Assembly (NCBI GenBank): GCA_028752905.1
Contig: JAQNBH010000011.1
Location: 35,313,124-35,377,123, forward strand
Source of the DNA: Cladorhizidae sp. MBARI D1340-BT2
Taxonomy: Eukaryota > Porifera > Demospongiae > Poecilosclerida > Cladorhizidae
DNA length: 64,000 bases
Direction of reading: 5' to 3'
Shown here: positions 10,444 through 22,260 of the stretch, piece after piece
Position numbering within the stretch: the first letter of the stretch is position 1
Layout of the letters: each line of letters opens with the position of its first letter
Position numbers and translations under genes: made by a program
The notes under the pieces: generated by a model
The model's input: only the letters and a program-made list of their open reading frames with translations
The model's database searches: none
What the model was told of the DNA's origin: nothing

Positions 10444-12025
10444 TTATTGTTTGTTTGTGTGGTCCTCGCCCCCTCCTCTCCTTTATTCTTTCGTTCTTTT
10501 CACTTTTTTAACTTAACTAGAAAGCATCCATTGGAACTAATTTACTGATGCAGAATATCCAATAAAGTAGCATTGTTGATATCCCAGGGGTCTCCCTCAT
10601 CTCTGACGCACTGTGCATCTGTATTTGAAGTTGTAGGCTAACTATTACGATGTTCTCTTTCGAGACAGCAGCACATGGGAGATATAGCAACTTCTGTACA
10701 CTTTGCAATTGTCTATACTTATTGTTTGATTCTAAATAATGTGTTTTATTGCTCTCTATTTCAATAGGAATTGTGAAGATCAAGAGAGACATTGTGTTTG
10801 CAGCTAGCTTGTATCTGTAGAACATTACACATTAATGAGAGCACATAGTATAAACAACAGCACAATTATTTGTCATTTATTATATATGAGGAAACTTGTT
10901 GCTCACCTTTGTTCAGATTACCAGACATTGGCTGGTTCCTGTCAGTTAACTTTTCCTCTTGACTACAAACTCGGCTTTGTTGTATATATCATCGTGGATA
11001 CACTTGTATTGTGTCACTAAAATAATGTTTAATATCACTTGCATATTATGCATATTTGATGGTGACTTTCGTTTAAAAAATATATATAGATGCTCTTCAA
11101 AACTTCTGAAAACAAATGTTATGTTTACCATTGAGAATGTTATTATGTATATTCTACTGTGTCAACTGAGAGTTTTCTGAGAAAAATATTTTATTGAAGG
11201 AAAAGGAAAGTGTAAAATTTAGTGTTGTATGTTAGCAATGGTGTGTGTTAGCAATCTATTTTTGCTTGATCCTCTTTACCTCCCCCCCCTACACACACAT
11301 ACACAAAAGAAGCTTATAGCTATATATCAGACATGGGAGCGTCTTCTTAGCTACCTAAGTAGTGCTGTTAAAGACTCCCGGTGTGCTATGCTAAGGTAGT
11401 AAGCCAGCAATGTAAGAAACTTTTGAAGTGTGAAAAGTAGAAAGTTAGTTCAAGGACTTGTTCCTTTTTTTTTGAGGGGGGATGTTTTGTTCTCACTCGC
11501 ATAAGTTGTGTACAATAGGTCCAAATTGCAATGCACGTCCACGACTGCTCAATTTCTTGATTGTGGGTAAAAGGCATGTGTGGTGGTGATTGTCAGAGGA
11601 ATGCAATCGAGTTGGCTTATGTGCAGTGAACAAAGACCTGCGCTTGGTTTTGCTGTTTGGTTCGCGGAGTTCTCACTACTAGGCAAATGTTATATACCCA
11701 GTCTTTGAAGGAGACTGTGGCTGACCATGGATACAGTAACAATAGAAATATGAAAGAAATGTTCAAGGACCACTGTTTTTCTGGTATGTACAGTATACCT
11801 GCTACTGTCAACAGGAGCAACAAGATGTCGTGTTGTGTCGAACAAGATGAAGCTCTCTGAGAAGGAGTTTGTTTTGTTGTCCTCTACCCATCACACACAA
11901 AACAACAACAACAAAGAGTATTTGAAATACGAATCATTTGTTTAAATACTCCACCCACTCAAACCACAACTATTAAGATTACAGTTCCACCATTTAAATC
12001 TACAGACTGTGCAACAACCAAAGTT
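10444..12025. other. AT-rich stretch without a recognised gene
   Basis: No coding domain is visible. The segment 11390-11860 shares short similar blocks with 39590-39680 and 46090-46440, such as TATGCTAAGGTAGTAA-like and CTTTGAAGGAGACTGT-like strings. It may therefore be a copy of an old dispersed repeat. Confidence 0.35.
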
Positions 12026-12030
12026 GGCTG

Positions 12031-12441
12031 TGTCGGGGTGCGATCTGGTCTAACAGGGATTTCTCCAACTTAAACAGTTAAACCAGTCCCCGATACGTTT
12101 GCTGCCACCAGAGCCTGTGGCCTCTTGCCCCTTAAGTTAGCAATCAGAGAAATTTAGATCTTATCCAACATACAAGGCAAAAGACTCCTGAGTACAGACT
12201 AAAATGACAGGCCAGGCTGAGGCTTAAATACCTCTAGCCAGGCCTCCTATATGAATTCCATAAAAGGTGATTTCTAATGGTGCTCTTATGTAATAACAGG
12301 CCAATCAGGCGCTTACAACAGTTCAATTACTTTACATTAATTAACACTGTCATCGATTGAAATTCCACACTTGTGGTTATTAATTGTTTCTGGCCTGCTC
12401 TGCAGGCTACTGCCTCAATGTCAGGTCTGTGGACCCCGACA
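12031..12441 (-). mobile_element. Solo LTR with 5-bp target-site duplication
   Basis: The 411-bp segment begins TGTCGGGGT and ends ACCCCGACA, a perfect 9-bp terminal inverted repeat with the TG...CA ends of LTRs. It is flanked on both sides by GGCTG (12026-12030 and 12442-12446), a 5-bp target-site duplication. The minus-strand TATTTAAG at 12223-12230 is a TATA-like box, so the LTR probably reads leftward. No internal retroelement sequence adjoins it, so it looks like the product of LTR-LTR recombination. The minus-strand start resembles the LTR start of the 17.7-24.0 kb element (TGTCAGGGT). Confidence 0.85.
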
Positions 12442-12446
12442 GGCTG

Positions 12447-13985
12447 TAAGTCTTGTTTCTCAATACAATAATTATAGATGTTTGTTTTGTCTGGTTACTT
12501 TATGCTCTGCTCCAAGTTTTGCTATTATAGTGTGCATACTTCCAAAATAGTCCCCTGGTTGCTAATTACAGTTCTAAAGCTCTAGATATGTAGCGAGATA
12601 CTGCATAGTGGAGTGAACATGCTTACTCTAATAAATATAACTTTTTAATATAACTGACTAATTTGGTTAGCAATAACTGCAGATATATATATTATATCCT
12701 TGATAGAGATAACTGATTTGCGCATGCCAAATTATTTTCTCGTTCATTTAACTGCTTTCCTGCTTTCCCGAAAGATTGTCATTCTCTGACTTAAAGTTTT
12801 TTGGGGTTTTTTTTGGTTTTCCCACCAAAATATGATGACTACATGCAATATGCTGCCTTCCAAATTGGAGAAGATTTGGATGCTCCATTCTGGACTTATA
12901 CTAACTTGAGTACTCCCAATTTGCGAAGAAGATGCTTCATGTAATAATGAGTTTCAATGGCCGCGGAGACTGACAAGGGAAGCAAACCAGTGATTCTGGT
13001 CATCCCCCTAGGAAGCGGGACAGACCAAACTTCCCCTCCCTATTCTTGATTTTTCTAGCATGTATATGTATACCACTTTTGGTGTTTTTTTAATGGTATG
13101 GTCAGTTCAACCATTGAAATACTATACTAGTCCTTAAAATGCCTGTCCCGAAAAAGGTGTTTTTTGAGCCAAGGACGGTTCTCCCCCCTACTTCATATTT
13201 GGAGTAATCAGAAAAAATTATATAGATTCTGTTTCCTCTCAATGAGAGCTACAAGATGACATTCTCTGTTTTTAATTTTAAGCAAGTATGATGTCAACAG
13301 ATACAAAAAAACAACGAAAATGCTACCAAGATATTGCAATAGTTTTTAAAGTCCATAATCACACTATTTTTTTTTTTAACTCAAATGTTATATTGTGTTT
13401 CATACTTTGTAATTTCCCCTGTGGTAAGTTGTGAAATCCCAAAGTAAATTTGTCTCCAAATATGACCGTCCTCGTGAAATCTTAAATGTTCACTAAGTCC
13501 GGATCAGTTGTAGCTGGGTAGTTGGCACAGCACCAGAAGGTAGGTCTGTGTATAGGTACACATCATACAAGATTTCAAATAAAAATTCTGAAGCAGAGAG
13601 AAGTTGTGGGTTGTTTTTTTTTGTTTTTTTGGGGTAGTGGACCCCTTAAATGCAATGCCGCATGAATAATTGACAGTCTTCCTCTTGATTCTCTTACACG
13701 TAATTATTTGTATCTACTTGTATATACATTGAATCATATTTTGAGCTAGGACATCAAAAGACACAAGAATGTTCCTCAAACCAGTCTGGATGACACGTCC
13801 TTAAATTCTTGCACATCGTATTTAGTTGTTGCTGTTTTTGTTAGTTATTATTATCGTTATTAAATCGTCCCCTGTTAATATCATATCCTTGGGGCCTGCT
13901 ACATCTATGACAGGTTTATTCTACTATATATCAGGAATACAGTTTTTAATACCAAAACCATTGAATATACATAGTTACCTCATTG
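12447..13985. other. AT-rich stretch without a recognised gene
   Basis: I see no coding domain. The stretch GGATGCTCCATTCTGG at 12879 resembles part of the foldback arms at 19.3 and 20.1 kb, so a diverged relative of that element may lie here. Confidence 0.35.
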
Positions 13986-13989
13986 AGTC

Positions 13990-14115
13990 ATGCAACTGAT
14001 GAAGTCTGGAGAATCTACTCGAAACGTCGAGAGAGTAAAATTCAAGTTGATATTGAGAAAGTCATTGTAATTTTATTATGCCAATTGAGTTTGTTGAGAG
14101 ATAAACATCACTTCT
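13990..14115 (+). repeat. Foldback-family repeat with hammerhead-like core, copy b
   Basis: This copy has the intact core CTGATGA (13996-14002) and, after a weak stem-loop, CGAAACGTCGAGAGAGT, followed by the family tail CAAGTTGATATTGAGAAAGT and a TTATGCCAATTGAG end. Stem II is poor in this copy. Confidence 0.65.
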
Positions 14116-14329
14116 TTCTCAATATTGTACTAGTTGGTCATGTCAATAAAGGCTTTGCTAACAAAACAACTCCAAAATCATCCTTTAAAAAAAATTTAAA
14201 AAAATTTAAAAAAATTAAAAAAATTATTTTTATGTTCCACTTGCTAATCCAGTTATTAGAACTAGATTCTTTGGAACAGGGACAAAGTTAAAACCCAAAG
14301 CAGGAACTTTGAAGTTGATTATTGAGAAG

Positions 14330-14585
14330 GTGATTTTAATTATTATTTTGTTATATACAATATATATCCTTCTCAATAATCAACTCAGAATTGTATTTTC
14401 TATGATTAGACTAGATGCTCTAGCATTCATCAGGAATAATGAAATGCTGGCTCACATGAGTCTTTAGTGTCTTATGAAGGCTGGGGTATCTAGTCGAAAC
14501 ATCGAATAATACAATTTCAAGTTGATTATTGAGAAGGTTATTGTAATGTATTATGTCAACTGAGAGTTCATTGAACAGATGGTAA
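14330..14585. repeat. Inverted pair of the same repeat, copies c and d
   Basis: Copy c (minus strand, 14450 to about 14360) and copy d (plus strand, 14465-14585) lie head to head, so CTTCTCAATAATCAACT on the left mirrors AGTTGATTATTGAGAAGG on the right. Copy c reads CCTGATGAATGCTAGAGCAT then CTAGTC. Copy d reads CTTATGAAGGCTGGGGTATC then TAGTCGAAAC. The RNA of either strand would form a long foldback. Confidence 0.7.
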
Positions 14586-15849
14586 AAAAGTGTATTTTTG
14601 GTATTGAAGTAAGAGAATCACAGAATCGAATCTTGAAAGCATGTCATATTGACACAACATCGGAGCGTATGTAAAATATATAGAGACCACCCAAATTTCT
14701 GGTTGTTTCATGTGGAAAGGAATTGTGAATGATGTGAAGAATATGGAATAGCTTCAGTTTTTGTGCCGTTTATTGATTTGGTAATGAATATTTGTATTTT
14801 TAAGTGTGAGTGGCAGCACTTCATCCTTCTATATATGTGCTTGCTAGTATACAATAATATTATTTGCTCAAAATATCATCTTGTGAGCAGTTAAAGGCAA
14901 AATAAATTAATAACACCAGCATTAATGCGCAGTACCAGTTAAATCACCTTGGTTTGGTTTTGATGATTTTATTGGGCTTATAAAGACAATTTTCAATCGA
15001 AGGAATAATGATTATTTCAAAGTTATATAGTTGAATCTGTAACGACTACTGCTAGCATAACCCACCTATTTCCAAAATGCATTTAGCTTTATGAACTTAT
15101 ATAGACATTTGAATTATCCTTTCAATATATTTTAGATATTTTTGTCGATGGGGATAATTACGGTAGATAATCTGATAATTCACTTGATTGTAAGCTTTTG
15201 AGACATCTACATAACATCTTTACCACACCATATCATATATACCCAGTTAATTTTAGTAATGCATGAATTTAAAACTAATCGTACGTTTGTGTAATTAAAT
15301 TTTGTAGGCAGAAAAATTTCTTTTTTATGAATGCCATTTCATCCCACGGAACTTCACAAACCTGTGTCCTGTGATGAGACTTTGGATTAATCTATCAGCT
15401 AGTTTGGCACTAGATGTATTCCTCAATCTTCCTACAATTTCAATTTTAAATGAAGTAGGTATTTGTGATATTTATATTGATTTACTGAGCTTTCCACATG
15501 ATCCTGCTACATAGTCCTGGTACATCATGGGTAGTGGTGATTCAACCTGCATTATTATGTATGTAGATCGTAAAAGATGATTGTTAGGTTATAACACAAA
15601 TCAGTAAGAAAACCACTGCTTAACAAGAAGATGCACCTAATTAAATACATGTGTCTAACAAATAGTATGGAGATGAGGACGAAGGAGGCGAGCAGGAAAT
15701 TGATGCAAGATGCTAAAGCAGATATCACCAACACATGCAATCTGGTACACACTTAAATCCAACACTACTAACTCAAATGATCGCTTAATATCATCAGTAT
15801 TGCCAAAGTAGGTGGTGGCTCTGGATGTGGAAAAGGTGAGAGTGGACTC
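14586..15849. other. AT-rich stretch without a recognised gene
   Basis: No coding domain, RNA gene or repeat is recognised here. Confidence 0.45.
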
Positions 15850-17460
15850 CTCTGCTCCAGCATGAGAACTAGTAGTTCGAGTAGAGGGTATTTAGTATCT
15901 TTCAGACAACTATACTGTATAATTCTTCATGATCCTTCCAGTTTTTTAGTACAGTCTGTATCTTCCTTTGGACAGATTCTCCTCTACTTGATATGGGCCA
16001 AGCCATTTTGGATCAAGCTTGCCACCCATTCTGAGATTATTCTTCATATTGGCATACTGTGTGACTCTTCAAGTGCTCACATGATTGCTGTCATGCTTCA
16101 TGAAAGGGAACCGTGTGTCATTCCTGTGCCACTAGAATATTTGTGTGAGCCTTCTGGTGACACTTCCACCTTGTATCAATATCTTGATGATTTGCTCCAG
16201 TGGAGCCACAGTGGCACTCACAGTTTAGTTTTCTGGAGTTTACTGCTCATAGTCTATTTCCTTCCTTATGGTGGTTATACATCAAGAAAAAAGGGCTGTA
16301 CTGACTGTGTTGAGTCATCCACACCAATTCGGTGTGCATAACAAGCTGCATCAATATATAGGTCACAGTCCTGTTCTGTAGTTGTAAGTTTAACCAGTGT
16401 ACGTTACCAGGGTTTGATTTTGCTTTCATCCGAACCATTCGTTTGTGAATTGTATGTCCTACTTATTCTGTGGTCTGCTTTTGTGTGGTCACAAAGGCAC
16501 TTAAGAATGAGACAATTAAAAGTAAGTTTAAAAAAACAATAGCAAAAGCAACAAAAACTGAATAGCAAGTTTCTTGTTACCACATATATACTTTGGTCTT
16601 CTTTAAAATGCATCGATCAGACACACCATGTTCATGTGCAAGTCATGATATCTTTTGAGCACATTGCAATGTTTAATATAATTACATAAATAACTTTTAT
16701 TTTGTGCATTTTTCACTTGCCTTGGGCAAAACATTGGCTTACCTACAATTTACCATTTATGTGCTGAAAGCCACCATTCTAGTTTATTATCAGAATAGTT
16801 GGTATATATTTAAGTTGAGCAAGATTTTTGATCATTGTATTGAAGATATAGCATGTATCTGTCTGTACATTTTGTATGTATATGTACTGGATGAGTGGAA
16901 ATAACATTGCAAAACGGGTGTTCAACTGGATTAGCATAATCAATCGAACTGTAGTGCTTAATTGTGATACCTGGACACAGCATTAACAAATTCTCTCCCT
17001 TGATCAGTTATGATTGTCTTTGGCCATCTATATATGCCGACAAAAGACAAAAAAAGAAAATGAGCTATATACACAATCTCTGTGGAAAGAGGTGCAGCCT
17101 CATGTCACTTAGAAGTAATCAGTAACATATTTTTTTCCTCACTGTAATTCAGGAAAAGGATGAGTAGATAGTTAATAAGTAAAGAAATCCAATGAAAGGA
17201 CAGTAAGAGGTATACCTATAAATAGAGCAAGATTCATTGCAAGATAAAAAACAATCAATGTTATCAACTCGCCTATTAAGTCTATGCCAAATTTGCTCCG
17301 AACTGTATTTACAGGGATCGGATGTAACTCATCCTTGCCATTCCTAACTGGTTGTTTACCCTCTGACAAATATCTAAACTATGCCTCTTGCAATATTCCC
17401 CAACATCATGTACCATTACTTTCCACCAATGTCTGAGAAACCTTCACAGACGAAAATGAA
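15850..17460 (-). pseudogene. Ty3-type integrase remnant, split by an AT-rich insert
   Basis: Down the minus strand a zinc-finger end (DVGEYCKRHSLDICQ, ~17400) is followed by NGKDELHPIPVNTVRSKFGI then DLIG, the start of the DDE core. A block near 16990 reads ITDQGREFVN in part. After about 500 bp of unrelated AT-rich sequence (roughly 16460-16960) the core resumes with YNSQTNGSDESKIKPW, then ACYAHRIGVDDSTQ and PFFLMYNHHKEGNRL. The C-terminal segment GGKLDPKWLGPYQVEENL lies near 16020. Stops and frameshifts are frequent. The lineage differs from the neighbouring LTR element, whose own integrase is at 21.3-22.3 kb. Confidence 0.75.
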
Positions 17461-17717
17461 ACAAAATTCAATGGACCAGTAGCTGAAATGCTAACTGCCA
17501 ACATTGTCCAAGTAATATTTTAACTCTATAGTAGTGATGGCAAAAAATATCTTGTAGGGTTGAGGCAAGTGATGCTCCACCTCCTTTTCCAAAAGGAAAT
17601 GAGTGGGTCAGGATATTCTCACATAATTTAAAATGGCTACTTCTCTGACATGGACAAACCCTTGGGGATACTTTAGCCATAGTTTGTAAGAGACCAACCT
17701 TGCTCATGGGCTTGTCG

Positions 17718-17909
17718 TGAATATTTCCAAGAGGTCCAACTCTCTGTCTGAGACCTAGTTGGACTACAACTACACTCCCACTATCAGGTTTCAGGTTTAG
17801 TAGTTAGCTTTGTAAACAAGAAAAACACACTTGTACAAGTTATTACAGAAAACATGTACAATACAGAACTAACCTCTGACTCTCCCAATCTCTCTTAAAT
17901 CATTGTTTT

Positions 17910-17947
<38 letters not shown>

Positions 17948-18155
17948 TAGTTCATTTTGGTCCTTTTAGGTGCTTCTCTCCTGTACTTCACAGACTTGTT
18001 CATTCCTCCTGCCCCCCCCCCCCCCCCCCCCCTCCCCAGGCTCCACTACATCTTGTGATCTTGTGTGTGGTCTGTATTTGGTCTAGGTGGCCTTTGCGAT
18101 CAACCTGATGTATTTATGTGGTTACTTCCAAGAGTTGTCAGGCTGCTCCCTGACA
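17718..18155 (-). repeat. 3' LTR of the Gmr1-like element
   Basis: On the minus strand it begins TGTCAGGGAGCAGCCTGACA and ends TATTCA. It contains a (TA)n run at 17914-17943 and a C tract at 18012-18032 (plus-strand coordinates). It aligns along its whole length with 23621-24046. Confidence 0.85.
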
Positions 18156-18600
18156 TTTCTCCTTCCTCTGGACATGAGTCATACTCACGAGATAGCCCAT
18201 CTGCATTGCCATTTTTCTTTCCCGGCTTGTGTGTGATGGTGAAATTAAATGATTGTAGTTGTACTGACCATCTTGCTATTCTCCCATGAATATCTTTAAG
18301 ACTCGGTCTCAGCAATGGGTTATGGTCAGTTTGTATTTGGAACTTCGATCCTTCTAGATACAGTCTGTAGTGTTTCACTCACTCTATAATTGCTGCGGCT
18401 TCTCTTTCAATTGTAGAGTAATTCTGTTCCTGTGGTAGAAGTTTTCGGGACCCATAAGCGATCGGATGCTCTTCTACCAGGTGATCTTTCTTGCTCAGCA
18501 CATATGCTATTGCCATAGCAGATGCATCTGTCTGTAAGATAAAAGGGGTCTCCCAATTAGTTGTGGTTAAAATTGGGTACTTGGTTAGTGCATCCTTCAA
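18100..18600 (-). pseudogene. RNase H domain of the Gmr1-like element
   Basis: Two abutting open segments encode a Ty3-type RNase H: FILQTDASAMAIAYVLSK with the first acidic residue, YGSRKLLPQEQNYSTIEREA with the conserved glutamate, then FQIQTDHNPLL and GKKNGNADGLSRE. One in-frame break separates them near 18379. RNase H removes the RNA template strand during reverse transcription. The frame runs through the polypurine tract into the LTR, so RNase H is the last domain and no integrase follows it. Confidence 0.85.
18156..18170 (-). promoter_or_regulatory. Polypurine tract
   Basis: Immediately before the 3' LTR on the minus strand is AGAGGAAGGAGAAA, a purine-only run ending at the TGTCAGG start of the LTR. 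This is where plus-strand DNA synthesis of an LTR retroelement is primed, and it fixes the inner LTR boundary. Confidence 0.8.
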
Positions 18601-19225
18601 TTGTTGAAAGGTTGTTATAGGGCTTTATTCCATTGTACTTTAACAGGTTTGTCCTTCTTTGTTAAGTTTGTAAGGGGTGTGGCAATTGTTGAAAAACATG
18701 GTACAAATCTCCGTTAATAGCAAAGAAAGCTCTTATGTCCTTCTTAGTACAGGGCCTTGCAAAGTCTTGCACAGCTTTTATCTTGGCTACCATAGGATGT
18801 ACTTACCCTTTACCCTCTACATGTCCCAAGTAATTGCAACTATTACAAGCAAACTTGCATTTTTCTCCTTTCACAGTCAGTCCTGCATCATGTAGTCTCA
18901 CCAAAAAATCTCGTTCAAGTGTGCCATGTGTTCTTCCCATGTGTCACTGTGGATGACAATGTCATCTAAGTAGGCATTAGCAAATTGATGGGTCTCATCA
19001 ACCACCTGGTCTTTTAGGCATTGAAAGGTTGATGGTGCCACGACTAATCCAAAGGGCATAGTTAAAAATTCATACTTCCACCATGGAGTGATGAAGGCTG
19101 TCTTACTCTGGCTGTCCATGGCAACTGGTACCTGCAAGTACCCTTTTGTGAGGTCCAGGGCGGTGATGTAATTTGCCTCCCCAATCTCATCAATCCTGAA
19201 TTCGTGGAATGGGGTAGGGATCCTC
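18601..19225 (-). pseudogene. RT, palm and C-terminal part (Gmr1-like element)
   Basis: From 19225 down, RIDEIGEANYITALDLTKGY leads into SKTAFITPWWKYEFLTMPFG and FANAYLDDIVIHSDTWEEH. The catalytic box YLDD is intact. The thumb and connection region (18898-18600) is decayed. The N-terminal part of the same RT lies at 20985-21274, beyond the insertion. Confidence 0.85.
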
Positions 19226-20985
19226 CCTTGTTATGAGAAGGGGGGACTGTACCACAGAAACTAGATTTTTTTGATTTTCTCTTTCTTTTTTTCTTTCTTT
19301 CAAACTATTCTTGTATCTATACTCGAGCCATTTGCAAAGTTTTAGAGGCATTGGATGCTCCATTCAGAAGTTATGTTGGTTTTTGTCCATGCAATTTCAC
19401 TTCATCTTGATTCAAGAATCGAAGAAAAACCCTAAGAGATGGCCAACGGAAGGGGAGACAGTTGCATTTTTAATTTTTTTTAACTTGTGGTTACAATTTA
19501 GAGCTCCGTACATTCTACAAACTTCATGGTATGGACTTGATATATACCTCAAAAGATAGGTCTCTCTGTGTACTCTCTTTTGATACTAAAATATGTTTCA
19601 TAAGTATAACTATAGGAAAGTTACTAGACCCTAAAGTGGAGGGACCGCTAAAAATTTGAAAATGCTAGAGGCTTTTTCATTGCGTTAAAATTTTAGTACG
19701 TGGTCAAGCGCGCGGGTGGAAAATTGAGGGCGTTGATTTTCAACGTAATCAAGCGCGCTTTTTCACGCCTAATGAAAATCGTTGAGGTTTTTGGGAGCAG
19801 GTTTTTGAAGTCCCTCCACTTTAGGGTCTAGTAACTTGCCTATAGTGATATCTATGAAACATATTTTAGTATGAAAAGAGAGCACACAGAGAGACCTATC
19901 TTTTGAGCTATATATCAAGTCCATACCATGAAGTTTGCAGAAGCTACGGAGCTCTAAAGTTGTAACCACAAGTTAAAAAAATTATAAATGCAACTGTCTC
20001 CCCTTCGGTTGGCCATCTCTTCGGGGATTTCTTTGATTCTTGAATCAAGATGAAGTGAAATTGCATGGACAAAAACCAACATAACTTCAGAATGGAGCAT
20101 CCAATGCATCTAAAATTTTGCAAATTGCTAGAGTATAGATGTTATTTATGATTTTCAGGACATGGGAAGTACAAGAAACACAAGAACAGATCAAGAAATT
20201 ACCAAGAGAACACATTTTACATGCGATTCCATAAACTGAAACATTTCATTGCCCTATATAACTTGACCAACCAATGTTTCCTTATTTAAAAAAAAAAAAG
20301 TGTTTTTTTGCAGTAATGCTCATAACTTTCTTACGCTTCTCTTAAAAATATATATCTTTATATCACTGAATAGCTCTTCTAATTCTCTAAGGAATATAAG
20401 AAACAGATATTTAATTACTACAAGTGTTCATAAGTTATGGTCATTTGAAGTGTGAGGTCTAGGATTTTCTCGGGGATTTTCCCCATAGCAAATGGGTTGG
20501 CTTGCCACTCAGCAACCACGATGGTTATTGATAATCTGTTTCTTGTATACCTTAGATTTTTCCATCCTCTTTCAGCTGACCCAAGTGTGGAACGTTGATC
20601 TTGAAAAAACTGGGAGAGACATGATCGCAGAGCTGATAATGGTCACTTTTTGGGAGGAATCTTGATGTATCTTCTAAGAAAATATGTCTGTAGAGACATT
20701 CAACACACAAAGCATAAGGAACAATCTGGATTTTTTTAATCTGCATAAAATGTATAGAAAAAAATTATGGCGATTTATAAACCTATGGTTTTGCTGGGTA
20801 CAGTCCCCTTTCCAGTAGTCGGCTGAGGTCCGTGTCCTCGATCCTAGGATTGTTGGAGAGTACCCCTCTGCCCATTTGATTCGGATGCTTTTTGATGGCC
20901 TCATGCGCCGCAATGAGGATGGAGTATTGTCTCCCTCTGTGGCAGAAAGTTATGTCATTTCTGAAGATTGCAAAGTCTATACCTT
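19226..20985. mobile_element. Insertion in RT, containing a large foldback
   Basis: RT coding stops after PKKDGSK and LCID near 20985 and resumes with RIDEIG near 19220, so about 1.76 kb was inserted. The string GGGACTGTACC occurs in inverted orientation near 19246 (plus) and 20805 (minus), a possible terminal repeat. The minus-strand segment 20985-20815 has an unbroken frame (ending ARLLER-like LSRLLERGLYPAKP) that I cannot identify. Confidence 0.6.
19308..20150. repeat. Foldback: ~340-bp inverted repeat arms
   Basis: The left arm (about 19308-19649) and right arm (about 19814-20150) are reverse complements with scattered mismatches. For example AAAGTTACTAGACCCTAAAG on the left mirrors CTTTAGGGTCTAGTAACTTG on the right. 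A spacer of about 165 bp carries two related inverted AAGCGCGC-containing blocks. Neither arm codes for a recognisable protein. Confidence 0.9.
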
Positions 20986-21274
20986 TGTCGATGCACAGTC
21001 ACTTGCTGCCATCTTTCTTGGGAACCAAGATGACTAACACTGCCCACTAGCTTTTAGATCGTGTTGTTATGCCCATTTCTAATAGAGCCTTGATCTCCTT
21101 CCAGAGGAACTCATGTGTGGTATGCAGAAGTCGGTATGGGGGAAGTCGAATGGGACTTGCATCCGCCGTATGGATCTTGTGTTCTACCAACTGTATCGTT
21201 CCTGGTATGTTGCTGATTATGTCTCCAAATTCCTTTTTTAGATTGTCTAATCTTTGTTTAGGTGTTAGATTCAA
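20985..21274 (-). pseudogene. RT N-terminal part (Gmr1-like element)
   Basis: The frame 21274-21047 encodes TIQLVEHKIHTADASPIRLP, then YRLLHTTHEFLWKEIKALLE and MGI, the Ty3-type RT fingers. It continues after a stop with WAVLVILVPKKDGSK. It lies directly downstream of the integrase C-terminus, with only a short linker, which establishes the integrase-RT order. Confidence 0.85.
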
Positions 21275-21276
21275 CT

Positions 21277-22260
21277 CTACCTGTTCCTGTCTTGTGACTT
21301 CTTCAGGTATAAAGTCGTCTGTTCCTTTTTAATGTCAAGAAAGGCAGCAGCCTCTTGGAAAGTCCAAACCCTTTTTGTACCTTCGCCCATGTCTACCTCG
21401 TATGTGATGTCTGATATTTTCTTCGTTATCAGAGCAGGTCCCCTACATTCGAACATCAATTTGTTTTATTTTCACAGATGGAACACTAGCACATGATCTC
21501 CCTCATCGAATTGACGATCAGCTTTCTGGTCGTAATATCGTTTATGATATTGCTTTTCCTCTTCTTCATAGGTTTTAGCACATCTCCGTATGGTCTCGAT
21601 TTTTCTTCTCAACAACCATAAGTACTCTACGATGTCAATGTTTTCTTCTTTTTCCTTCTCCAGCCTGTGGTCGATCAAGACGTCTAGTGAAGTCCTCATA
21701 GGTCTTCCAAACAACTTTGTTCATATGAGGGAAACCCTGTGGATTTGTGAGTTGTGCCTCGCTATGCCCACAAAATATGTGGTAGGTATTGGTCCCACTC
21801 CTTGTTAGTTTTCTGGGTTTATTTACTGAGCAAATGCTTCATGGTGGAGTTAAAATGTTCCACCATCCCATCTGTCTGTGGATGGTAAGGGAAGCTATGG
21901 ATTTGTTCAATCCCCACCATTGTGCAAAATTGTTTCATTGTTTTTTATATGAAATTCATACCATTGTCTGTCAAGATTTCCTCTGGCACTCCCTGTTACG
22001 TCGATGAGGCAATCGATCACTGTCTCAGTAGTCATGTTCTTCAGAGGAAGGCTTCCGGCCACTTTGTAGCACAGTCCATAAGGACCAGGACATACTTATT
22101 ACCTGCTTGACGGTCCTCGAGAGTGGCCCAAAGATATCCATGGCCACCCTCTAGAAAGGTACCCGCATCACCGGTAGAGGTCTGAGAGGTGCTCGTGGTA
22201 GTTACTGGTGCTGCATGCTGATAACAGGAGAAGATTGGTATATTCTCTTGATATCCCTTA
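21277..22260 (-). pseudogene. Integrase of the Gmr1-like element, upstream of RT
   Basis: On the minus strand the core starts with VAMDIFGPLSRT (first Asp), then KYVLVLMDCATKWPEAFL. After frameshifts come EEILTDNGMNFI (second Asp) and FPYHPQTDGMVEHFNSTM (Glu). The C-terminal region (21714-21472) reads MFGRPMRTSLDVLIDHRLEK and further down YYDQKADRQFDEGDHVLVFH. The last piece (21459-21277) has RGPALITKKISDITYEVDMG, a GPY/F-like module. The HHCC finger is poorly preserved. All three catalytic positions are still visible, but stops and frameshifts make it inactive. Confidence 0.85.

Noticed and set aside
13990..14115. Active hammerhead ribozyme
   Set aside because: The core strings are present but there is an extra A before stem II, weak stem II in this copy and no visible stem III, so catalysis is not supported from sequence alone.
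15862..16341. 159-codon plus-strand open frame
   Set aside because: The opposite strand encodes recognisable Ty3 integrase blocks; the plus frame has no domain and is a shadow.
17914..17943. (TA)n run as a regulatory element
   Set aside because: It is a simple repeat inside one LTR and is absent from the partner LTR, so it is probably slippage.
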